Below the pieces are notes generated by a model. The model was not told the DNA's origin and searched no databases. It saw only the letters and a list, made by a program, of their open reading frames with translations. The position numbers were made by a program, and so were the translations under genes. From the NCBI GenBank assembly GCA_963575745.1, contig CAUYUJ010018050.1, positions 23,501 through 87,500 of the forward strand: DNA of 64,000 bases. The letters are read 5' to 3'. This document shows, in pieces, positions 31,902 to 43,163 of this stretch. The stretch's first letter is position 1; the number at the start of each line of letters is the position of its first letter. Source of the DNA: Prorocentrum cordatum (taxonomy: Eukaryota; Sar; Dinophyceae; Prorocentrales; Prorocentraceae).

Positions 31902-33313
31902 CCTTCCAGCAGCGCTAACTTAGTATCTCTTATGCGCTACTTACGTGATATTGAATAAACGAATAGTAGCCAGCGTGACCCCTGAACGCCGATGTCTTGC
32001 CATCCACGCGGTGCAATCTAGGCGGTGCAACGCATGCTATGCAACCTAGGTAGTGCGAGCCACGCGGAGCAGTTCATGCAATGCACAGCAACGCCAAGCA
32101 ACGCTAAGCAGTGCAAAGCAAGGCAACGCAAAGCACAACATGGGCTAGAGTTGGCTCCGGGCACCCAAGATGTAGCCTGGGAGTTGTGTTCTGGGAACAC
32201 GAAGAGCACAAAGTGGCCTACAGTTGGCTCCGGGCACTCACGATGTGGCCTGGGAGTGGTGTTCTGGCAAGATGCATCGTGATTCCGGACAAGAGTTTCG
32301 CACTTTCCAACGTTGTGATTTTTTGCGTCCTAGCCTGGCTAAAACGAAACGAACATGAAAGCAACGAAGTGCGATAGGGTTACAGCTTTCCAACGTTATG
32401 AATGCCTTTTTGGAGCACTGGTGCAGGACTTCCTCACCAAAAACGACGCCGTTCGTAACGTTGAAGTTTCTTGCATAAAGAATATTTGAATATTCTTATT
32501 TAAGCATTTCCAACGTTACGAACGGCGCCGTTTTGTGCGGAAGTCTTGCACCAGAGCTCAAAAACGGCATTCGTAACGTTGGAAAGTTGCAACCCTATCG
32601 CACTTCGCGGCTTTCATGTTCGTTTCGTCCTAGCCAGGCTAGGACACAACAAATCAGAACGTTGGGAAGTGCGAAACTCTTGTCCGGAATCACGATGCAT
32701 CTTGCCAGAACACCATTCCCAGGCCACATCGTGAGTGCCCGGAGCCAACTGTAGACCACTTTGTACTCTTCGTGTTCACAGAACACCACTCCCAGGCCAC
32801 ATCTTGGGTGCCCGGAGCCAACTCTAAGCCATTTTGTGTTTTGCTTCGCGTTGCTTTGCATTGGTGAGACCCCTGAGACCTACGACACCTATCGGTCCTG
32901 TGGGACCTGCGAAACCTGCGAAACTTGTGGGACCTGTGAGACCTACGACACCCGAGGAGCTTACAATACCTGTGGGACCTGGGGGACCCCTGTGGCCTGT
33001 GGGACCCGTGGGACCTGCAAGACCTGTGGGACTGGTGGGACCCGCAACACATGTGGGACCTGCGGGACCAGTGGGACTTGTCTGACCTGCGACACCCGTG
33101 GGACCTGGGGGTCGTTTGTGGTCCGTGGAACCCGGGGGCTCCTGGGAGCCATCGAAAAGCAACGCGTGAATTGCGACAGCATTTGAAGGGTGGCAGATAG
33201 AAGCGAAAGCGTGTCGGAAAAATCGTGCGAGGTAAAGTATTTGTCTTGGGGCCCGTGTACGCGTAGTCTTAGTAGTAGTCTTTTTGTATTGAGGCCCGTA
33301 ACACGAATGGCAG
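31902..33313. repeat. Unit C of the higher-order array
   Basis: It matches units A and B. Its palindrome is centred at 32487/32488 and spans about 32107-32868. The last 130 bases carry many small insertions and deletions relative to A and B. Confidence 0.85.
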
Positions 33314-34489
33314 CATTCAGCAACGCAACTTAGTATCCTTATTGCGCTCTTACGTGTATGAATAAAACGAATTGTAGCCAGCGTGGCCACTGAACGCCGA
33401 TGTCTTGTTCTTGCCATCCACGGCGGTTTTTGCAATCTAGGGCGGTGCAAACGCATGCAAGGAAACCTAGGTAACGCGATGCCACGCGGAGCAGTTTCAG
33501 CAATTCACAAGCAACGCAAGCAAAGCTAAGCAGTGCAAAGCAAGGCAACGCAAAGCACAACATGGGCTAGAGTTGGCTCCGGGCACCCAATATGTAGCCT
33601 GGGAGTTGTGTTCTGGGAACACGAAGAGCACAAAGTGGCCTACAGTTGGCTCCGGGCACTCACGATGTGGCCTGGGAATGGTGTTCTGGCAAGATGCATC
33701 GTGATTCCGGACAAGATTTTCGCACTTTCCAACGTTATGATTTGTTGCGTCCTAGCCTGGCTAGGACGAAACGAACATGAAAGCCACGAAATGCGATAGG
33801 TTTACAACTTTCCAACGTTATGAATGCCTTTTTGGAGCTCTGGTGCAGGACTTCCTTACAAAAACGATGCCGTTCGTAACGTTGGAAATTTCTGATGAAT
33901 CTTGCCAGAACCCATTCCTGCATTCCCAGGCAACATCGTGAGTGCCCGGAACCACTGTAGGCCACTTTGTGCTCTTCAGGTTCCCAACACCACTCCACGG
34001 CCACATCTATGATTGCCCGGAGCCACCAAGCCATGTTGTGCTTTGCTTCGCGTTGCTTTACATTGTTGAGACCTCTGAGACCTGCGACACCTGTCGGTCC
34101 TGTGGGACCTGCGAGACTTGCGAAACTTGTGGGACCTGTGAGACCTACGACACGCGAGGAGCTTGCAACACCTGTGGGACCTGGGGGACCCCTGCAGAGG
34201 ACCTGTGGGGCCCGTGGGACCTGCAAGACCTGTGGGAAAAGTGGGGCCCGCAGCACATGTGGGACCTGCGGGACCAGTGGGACTTGTCGGGCCTGCGACG
34301 CTCGTGGGACTTGGGGGTCGTCTGTAGTCCATGGAACCCTGTGGGGCTCCTGGGAGCCAGCCGACGCAACGCGTGAATGCGACAGGCATTTGAGGGTGGC
34401 AGAAGCGAAGCGTGTCGGAAAATGTGCGAGCTTAACGTAGTCTTGGGGCCCGTGACAGCGTAGTCTTGGGGCCCGTGACAGAATGGCAG
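33314..34489. repeat. Unit D of the higher-order array, palindrome centre deleted
   Basis: The left palindrome arm (about 33528-33885) is present. The centre and about half of the right arm are missing: the sequence jumps at about 33890 from GTTCGTAACGTTGGAAATTT to GAATCTTGCCAGAACCCATT. The first 200 bases have many single-base differences. Confidence 0.8.
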
Positions 34490-34729
34490 CCGTGGATGTA
34501 AAAAATTAACGCGAAACCCATCCGTAACATTGAATTCCGCCATTCAAAGATATGGAACGCAAGCTAGGCATGAACGGCCCCAGGTTGAAAAAAATGTTTC
34601 CGTGTTTCGCGTTTATTGTTTACATTTTCGCGGGCAGCTGGCGATCTTGCCCTACCTGGAACTCGCGGCCTTTGAATGGCGAAATCCAATGTTATGAATA
34701 AGTTTCGCGTTAATTGTTTACATCCACGG
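34490..34729. mobile_element. MITE copy 3, 240 bp
   Basis: Same ends as copy 1 (CCGTGGATG and CATCCACGG). It closes the array and ends about 42 bases before the ATG at 34772. Confidence 0.85.
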
Positions 34730-34771
34730 TATTATTCCCTCCGTCCAGGGGGCGAACTCCGGGGGGCGAAC

Positions 34772-35133
34772 ATGAAGTTCTTGCTGCTCTCTTGGCTTTG
34801 TGCTGCTCTTGTCCAGGGAGCGAACGTGAAGTTCGACTTCGGAGCCGACTCCTCGAGCCAGGGCGAGGGCGAGGGGGGGCCCGAAGAATAAGGGGCCGCA
34901 GGGGCCATCGTCCCCGCGGGGGCGGGGTCTCTCGCGGCGGCGGCGGCGGACCTTGGGGCTCCCGGCGCAGCTCCCCCGCCGGCAGCCGGGGCTGCCAGGG
35001 CTGCCTTCACTTCCGAGGACAGCGAGGCCTGGAGGCGCCAGTCCGCGTACCTGAAAGTATGCGCGATTTGCAGCGACGACACCGCGATGGACATCGAATG
35101 GTTCGAGACGGCGGCCATGGACATCGGCGGCAG
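34772..35133 (+). CDS. Exon 1 (candidate): signal-peptide-like start and first CxxC
   Basis: The ATG at 34772 begins MKFLLLSWLCAALVQGANVK, a good eukaryotic signal peptide. After a Gly/Glu-rich stretch there is a TAA at 34889-34891. The same frame then continues as protein: an Ala/Pro-rich linker, SEDSEAWRRQSAYLKVCAIC and DDTAMDIEWFETAAMDIGG. It ends at CAG before GTTGTCC. Either the stop is a mutation or error, or the downstream part is an exon starting at 34893 (an AG precedes it) and the signal-peptide piece is separate. Confidence 0.5.
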
Positions 35134-38100
35134 GTTGTCCGGGAGGAAAGAAAATAAATCGACACCTTGGTTTTCGGGGCGGGCGAAACGGGGGATTGGG
35201 AAAGGGGGGGGCGATATCTGCCGCGCGCAGCCCGTTTCCTCAGCGTTGGAAGCGCTGCGCCCGAAAAGAAGCTGCATGCAGGTGCTTGGCTGCCCCCCCC
35301 CTTTCTTGAATCCTAATTTCGCCCACCCCGATGCTCGTCTGGGCCGCGCCCTAGCGCCCCCGCCCCATGCCAGGCAGCGTTGGGTCGGGGTTCCGCGCCA
35401 CTTTGAGGGTGTATGTCTGATTCAGAACCAGCGGCGCAGGGCCCCGGCGGCAGAGGGTACCGGCCCTTCGGGGCACGCGCTGCTCACCGTCGGTCTTGTC
35501 GCTAGGTCGTGTTCAAAGGCGGCAAAGGGAATCAGCGTTTCGGGGGGGCTTCGTCGCCACGGCTGGATCCGCCTCAGATTCTCGACCGCGCCCTAGCACC
35601 CCCATGCTAGGCAGCGCTTGGTCGGAGCCCCGCGCCACTTTGAGGGGGCATGTCTGATTCAGAACCAGCGGCACAGGGTCCCCGCGGCAGAGGGTACCGG
35701 CCCTTCGGGGCACGCACTGCTCACCGTCGGTCTTGTCGCTAGGTCGCGTTCAAAGGCGGCGAAGGGAATCAGCTTTTTTGGGGGGTCTCCGTCGCCACGG
35801 CTGGGTCCGCCTCAGATTCTCGACCGCGCCCTAGCAGGCCTATGCAAGGCAGCGCTGGGTCGGTGCCCCGCGCCACTTTGAGGGGGTATGTCTGATTCAG
35901 AACCAGCGGCACAGGGCCCCGGCGGCAGAGGGTACCCGCCCTTCGGGGCACGCACTGCTCACCGTCGGTCCTATCGCTAGGTTGTGTTGAAAGGCGGCAT
36001 GGGGTATCAGCCTTGCCGGGGTTAGCACTGCCGCCTGTCCGCTCGTTTGGTTGCGTTGGAACGCATGGCATGAGTTTGGAATTGATTCCCATTTGCCCCA
36101 TCAGGATGGTAGCTGCACCGATCGGGAACCTGTGCAATATCTGTGGAATTGCGCTGGAGGGGTGGCCGCTCGAGATGGGCACGGGGCAGGGCAGGGCCGA
36201 GCTGATCCTCAGGTACGAGAGGTCTCCAGGCTTCAAGCTGGAGGTGGACAGGGCGCGTGGCATCGTGAAGAACGCGAAGCTTCGGATGTACAAGGACCAG
36301 ACTGTGCACACGGAGAAGGGGGTCGACTTCAAGGTGTCGATGCGATGCGCCTTCGTTGAGGAGGCCGATTTCAAGAGTTTCTTCGATATGGGCCCCAAAG
36401 AGCTGGACATGCCAGTGCAGGAGATGACGGCCCCCATCGATCGCAAGGCGGATGGCGTTCTGCTGCGCCTGGTGGACATCCCGGCTGCGCTGCCGCACTA
36501 CGAGGTGGAGTTCACGGCTTGGACAGCGACGACGACGGCGACGATAACGACGACGACGACGACGACGACGAGGGCGACGGCAAGCGGCGGCGACGGCGAC
36601 AACGACATGAGACATTTTGCAATGCAATTGTTGCGTTTGTCCAAATATCCCTTTGGTTGGGATTTCGTTTTGAATAGAGCGCAATGGAATCCGCCCCGCC
36701 CGCCCTTCCCGCCCTCTCCCTCCTCCCACCCCCGACCCTCCTCGTCCTTCTCCCCCCCTCCCCCTTCCCTTTTTGTCGTCCTTCTCATCCTCCTCCCTCT
36801 GTCTTCACTCTTCATTCCCCGCCCCACTTGGTTGGGGTCTCGTTTGGAATAGAGTGGTCGCGTGTCTTCTCCCCCCCAAGTCCTCCTGCCCTCTCCCCCC
36901 GGCCCCCTCTGCTCCCTCCTTTCCCCTGCTCGCGTTGCCGGGGAATGCGATTAGCGACGCTGTCGCCACGTGCACGGGCTTGAGGTCCTCGCCGTCCCCG
37001 GGGATGCGGGGGAGCTGCGCCCGGCGCGTGGGAGAACGCCTGCTGTTCTTGGTCCCGCCCCCAATCTCTCCCTCTCAACCGGCCTTTTCAAACCGCCTTC
37101 CAAAACAACCTTCTTGAAGCAAGCCGGCGCAGTAGAACAATATATACAGTGGCGCTGCCACGCGATTCCGCCACCGCGCTCGAGCGGGCGCCCTGGGGGG
37201 GGGGCGGGCGCCGGGAGGGGGGAAAGGGGGGGGCGCTGAACGGCCTTCCCTTTATTTCGCATTTGGGCACAAATTTTCTGGTTGGTCACAGAAATGGTGG
37301 CCAGAGGACACATTATCGATGTAGTCCATCCATCGCCCCCATCGGGGGCTCAGCCGAAAGCCCCAGTGCCGCCGCCCGCATGCGTCGCGCACACTCAATT
37401 CGGCACGCCCCTCACACGTTTCGTGGACCCATACGGGGCTCCACCGCAGGCCCCAGCGCCGCCGCCCGCATGCGTCATGCACGCCCAATTCGGCACACCC
37501 CTGACGCGTTTCGTGGCCCCATAGGGAGCTCCACAGAAGGCCGCAGCGCCGCCGCCCGCACGCGTCGCGCACACCCATCGCGGCACACCCCTCACAATTT
37601 TCGTGGCCCCATAGGGAGCTCCACCGAAGGCCCCAGTGGCGCCACCCGCATGCGTCACGCACACCCATCTCGGCACACCCCTCACAAGTTTCGTGGCCCC
37701 GTGGGGAGCTCCACCGAACCCCAGCGGCGCCGCCCGCATGCGTCACCTACACAAAATTCGGCACACCACACGTTTCGTGGCCCCATAAGGGGCTCCACCG
37801 AAGGTCCCAGTGGCGCCGCCCGCATGCGTCACGTACACCCATCACGGCACACCCCTCACACGTTTCGTGGCCCCACAGGGAGCTCCACCGAAGGCCCCTG
37901 TGGCGGCGCCCGCATGCGTCACGCACACCCCATTCGGCACGCCCCTCGCAGGTTTCGCGGCCCCATAGGGAGCTCCACCGAAGGCCCCAGTGCCCCAGTG
38001 GCGGCGCCCGCATGCGTCACCCACACCCACCCATCTCGGCACACCCCTCACTTGGACTCCCCTGGGGGGCTGCAAAAGCGTGCGACCGCAGAACCAGGGC

Positions 38101-41100
38101 TCCCGTGGTGCAGATCGAGGCAAACTGTTGCCAACAGTTTGCAAAACGTACCACCATCAAAAACAGAATTGCCAAATTTGTGCATTTCAATTTCGTATTC
38201 TCGATTTTGCGAACGGCGCGATCGTCACCTGGTTGCTGAACGTACTAGCAGTGGTCGGCCACGGCGCTCATGGGGCCCGTGCGCAGGGGCCTGTGCGACT
38301 CCAGGAAGCCTTCTGCGCTATATTGCAGGCGCGCGCGAAAATTGATGACGTCAATGAGCCAATCTTGATGTTTGTGGGGCGCGCGCCTCGATCTCGATTG
38401 GCCAGGGCGGTCGCCACGGCGAGGCTCTCGTTCGAGACCCACCCTTGGGTGAGGCCTGCGACACTGCCGGTGGGCTCTGGTGAGCCTTAGCGTCGCTGCT
38501 TGTCCTAACAAAGGAGACACGTTGCTCCGCGCTCCCCCGCAAGGAAGCCGGGGCGCGGCGGGGGGGTGTTGCGGGGCAATCCAAGTGGCCATATGGCGCG
38601 TCGCGCAGCCACCCAGACCATGCTTTGTAGTAATTGCTCCGCCGACGCCGCACATGTAAATCCTCCTCCTTCTCCTCCTCCCTTCTCCCTCCCGCCTCCT
38701 CCCTCCTCCTCCATCCTCCTTCGCCTCCAGCCCCCCTCCTCCTCCTCCCGCCCTTCCCCTCCTCCTCTTCCTCCTCCTCTCCCCTCCTCCTCCTCTTCCT
38801 CCTCCTCCCCCTCCCTCCTCCTCTCCGTGCTCCTCCTCCTCCTCCTCCTCCTCCTGCTCCTCCTCCTTCTCCTCCTCCTCTCACTCCTCTTCCTCCTTCT
38901 CTTCCTCCTCCTCCTCTTCATGCTCCTCTGGGGGTGCATTTCGACCGAAACTTCAAAGCGGATCCAGCCGCGTCCACGAGGGCGCCCCGGGCCAGTGCGC
39001 CAGGCGCGCCACGCGCGCCAGGCGCGCCAAGTGCGCCGAGTGCGCCAGGTGCGCCGTCTGCGCGGGCCTGGGCCTGGAGCCCCGTGGGAAGCGCCAGGGC
39101 CGCCAACCCCTTGGGGGCCATCCCTTGCTCGGGCCCCCTGGGCCCCACAAGCCCGGCAGTGGTGCCTTGCGAGGGCCACCTGTGGCCCAGGGCCTCACCC
39201 GAAATTGTTGTTGACAGATTCGGTCATTCTGTGTTTCGTGGTGGCACCAATAACGGGCATCAATATACAGATTGGGTAATTCTGTGTTTCGTGGTGGCAC
39301 CAAAAACGGGCATCCATATACAGATTGCCAACCAATCTGCATATGCGGGGGACCCAAGCATCTGCAGGTTGCCAATTAATCTGTATATGGAGGGGAGGAA
39401 AGTCATATACAGATTACCAACTAATCTGTATATTGGGGGACCCATGCCATATGCAGATTCCCTAATTCTGTAGATGGGGACCACCGTGGCCAACGCGTGC
39501 TCCTCATCTGTAGATGGAGCCCTTGGCCGCCAAGGGGGTGTTTCAGTGGCGGCGGAAGGGCGACCGGGGGGGAGGAGGGGGGAGGGGGGGCACACGCAGA
39601 CGGAGGAGCGCAAGGGAGGGAGGGAGGTAAGAGGGAGGGGGAGGAAAGGGAGGAGGGGGGTTAGGGGGGAGGGGGGAAGGGATGAAGGGGGGAGGGCGGG
39701 GAGGTAAGGAGGGGAGGTGAGGGGTGGGAGGGGGGGAGGGAAGGTAGGGATGACGTGGGGATTGAAGAGAAGGAGCAGGGAGAAGAGCGGGATGAGGGGG
39801 GGGGGGGGGGGTGGGAGGGGAGGGGAGGGATGGGAGGAGGGATGAAGGGAGGCAGGGGGGGGGGGATGAGGGGAGGTTGGGGTGAGGGGGGGGGGAGGGA
39901 TGGGGGGGGCGAGGGAGGTGAGGGGAGGGAGGAGGCCAGGCGCGGCCAGGTGGGAGATTTTCAGGGTCCGACCCTTCATCGCCCCCCTCCCCCCACTCGC
40001 GTCCACCGATGCCCCTCCTTCCATCTCTTCCTCCACTTGCTTGCCGCGCTCCTCATCATTCTGCTCCCCCCCTGCTGCTGTTCCTCCGCCTGCCTATTTT
40101 TGTTTGTTTGCGCGCAGTGCACCACAGACGTCGCGGAGTTGCGTCGCGCTTCGGCCGCTCGTGACAATGCGCAGCAACTCTGGTCGCCCATGGCAGGGCT
40201 GCAAACGGCCACCATGCGTGTGCGCATGCCAACATGGCGGGGGCTGCCCTCCCGATGAAGCTGCCCGGCCAAGTCGCGGCGCAAACCGCCCGGGCCCGCG
40301 TGCGCGCGCGGGTGTATATTGGAGCGCTTGCCTGATCGCAATGCGCTTAACCACGCTGCGCGCGCCGACAAATAAACTTGGGCAGTGCAGGCAGCGAGGA
40401 AGCGCCTCGCGCACACCACGCACATGTCCACAATCTTCACGAGCGGTTGTCGGCAAACAAATTCGCCGAACTTGTTTTTTGCGATGGGGGTTCGTGGAAG
40501 CTTTTGGAAACAGATCCGGTCATTCTGCTTTTCGTGTCGCCCCTTTCGGGGCCCTCTGCGGTGGCAGCCTCCTTGGGGCGCCCAACCCCTCACACGTTTC
40601 GTGCCCCCACAGGGGGCCCCGCCGAAGGCCCCAGTGGCGCCGCCCGCATGCGTCACGCACACCCAACTCGGCACACCTCTCACATGTTTCGTGGCCCCAT
40701 AGGGAGCTCCGCCGAAGGCCCCAGTGGCGCCGCCCGCATGCGTTACGCACACCCAATTCGGCACACCTCTCACATGTTTCGTGGCCCCACAGGGAACTCA
40801 GCCGAAAGCCCCAGTGGCGGTGCCCGCATGCGTCACGCACACCCATCCCGGCACACCCACACACGTTTTGTGGCCCCATATGGGGCTCCACCGAAGGCCC
40901 CCGTGGCGGCGCTCACATGCGCATGCGTCACCCACACCCATCTCGGCACACCCCTCACACGTTTCGTGTCCCCACAGGGAGCCCCACCGAAGGCCCCAGT
41001 GGCGGCGCCTGCATGCGTCGCCCACACCCACCCATCTCGGCACACCCCTCACACGTTTGGCCCCGCAGGGAGCTCCACCGAAGGCCCCTGTGGCGGCGCT

Positions 41101-43124
41101 CACATGCGTCCCCGCCGCCCATCCCGGCACGGCCCTCACAGGTTTCGTGGCCCCATAGGGAGCTCCACCGAAGGTCCCAGTGGCGCCGCCCGCATGCGTC
41201 ACCCACACCCGCCCATCACGGCACACCCCTCGCACGTTTCGTGGCCCCACAGGGAGCTCCACCGAAGGCCCCTGTGGCGGCGCTCACATGCGTCCCCGCC
41301 GCCCATCCCGGCACGGCCCTCACAGGTTTCGTGTCCCCACAGGGAGCTCCACCGAGGGCCCCAGTGCCACCGCCCGCATGCGTCACCCACGCCCAATTCG
41401 GCACACCCCTCACACGTTTCGTGGCCCCAAAGGGAGCTGCAGCCAAGGCCCCAGCGGCGGCGCTCACATGCGTCCCGGCCACACATCCCGGTTCACCCCC
41501 CACACGCTTCGTGGCCCCATAGGGAGCTCCACCGAAGGCTCCGGTGGCGGCACTTACATGCGTTTCCGCTACCCATTCCTGCACACCCCTCGCGTGTTTC
41601 GGGGCCCCCTAGGGAGCTCCACTGGAGGCCCCAGTGGCGGCCCTCACATGCGTTTCCGTCACCCATGTCGGCACGCCCCGCACGTGTTTCACGGCCCCAT
41701 GGGGAGCTTCACCGAACCCCCCAGTGGAACCCATCTCGGCACACCCCTCACACGTTCCGTGGTCCTAGGGGCGTTCCACTGAACCCGCAGCTGCGGTTCT
41801 CACAACTGCATATGGCTGGGCTTTTCGCCAGGCTATTTTTTTGTTGTGCGTTGTCGTTTTCCGTTGAAATTGAAGGCAGTTGCTCGGGCCACTTGATGGG
41901 CATGGGCCTGGGGGGCGCCCCCTCGAAGGCCGAAATGCAAATACTGCCTCGCGGCCTCGCGGAGCGTTCCCAGGGCATGTCGGGGGCGACGACGCGTTCC
42001 CATGGCCGCCTCGGGGCCCTGGGGGCCTCGCGGGGCATCTCGGAAAGCTGGGGGGGCCATTCCAGACCATCGTGGACGGTCTGACCTTTGGGGCCCCGCC
42101 TTGTCCAGACCCATGCCCAGCGGGGCTGGTGGAATCTCATTCACCCCACGGCGTCGGAATGTGTGCCGGGGGGTGATGAAAGGCGCGCGCGGACATTTAC
42201 TAGCCGACCACACACAGAATTTCGCAGCAACTTGCAAGAGCGGATAAGAGGGAGAGGGGGCGGATCGCGGGTGGGTTTCGGGCGGGTGGGTCGCGGGAGG
42301 GTCGCGAGTCGGTCGCGGGCCGCGGGTGGGTCGCGGGGTGGGTCGCGGGCGGGTCGCGGGTGGGTCGCGGGCGGGCCGCGGGTGGGTCGAGGGGGAGGGG
42401 CGAAGGGCGGGTCTCGGACCAGATCGCGGGTGGGTCGCGGGGTGGGTCGCGGGGGCGGCGACGACAACAACAAGCAACAAGCAGCAACCACAATAACCCG
42501 CACCGCGGAATTCCACTTCAGCCACCCACCCAAGGACAGTGAATGACCGTTCGGCCCGCACTTCATAGGTTGTGCGAGTGATAATGAAATGCAAATGTTG
42601 GTCGCACAGGATTTCCATTTTTTTAACCTTGTGGCGAGGAGCACACGCGCGCTGGACACCACGCTGCCCCCGTCGGATTTGATCGTCCGGAGGGGCCAGG
42701 CGCGAGAGAGGCACGACAGCTCCCTGATGCAGTTCGAGACCGCGTGCGCAGAGAAGAAATTCTTCACGCTTCGCGAACCCCCACCAGCCCATCCAAAGTC
42801 CAGAAACAATCGCCAGGCGAGTTGCCTTGATGAAGGACGTGCAGCGTACTATGCTGCACGTCCTTCATGAGTGCACCACATCCGTCTTGCTGAACTGCAC
42901 TATGTTGAGATAGTGCAGTTCAGGAGTGCACCACATCCGTCTTGCCACCTCGTTCGTTTGCTGCGCCCAGACGCGCCCAGCACGTGCCCGATATGTGGAC
43001 GCATTGGGGGGGGGGGGGGAAGAGGTGGAGGAGTAGGAGAAGGAGGAGCAGGAGGAGGAGCAGGAGAAGGAGGAGGAGGAAGAGGAAACATATGGGGGAG
43101 GACGGACACGACGACGAGGACGAA

Positions 43125-43163
<39 letters not shown>

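Noticed and set aside
38420-38445. tRNA-like GTTCGAGACC (also at 42727)
   Set aside because: No acceptor, D- or anticodon-arm pairing around either site, and the second lies in a coding exon.
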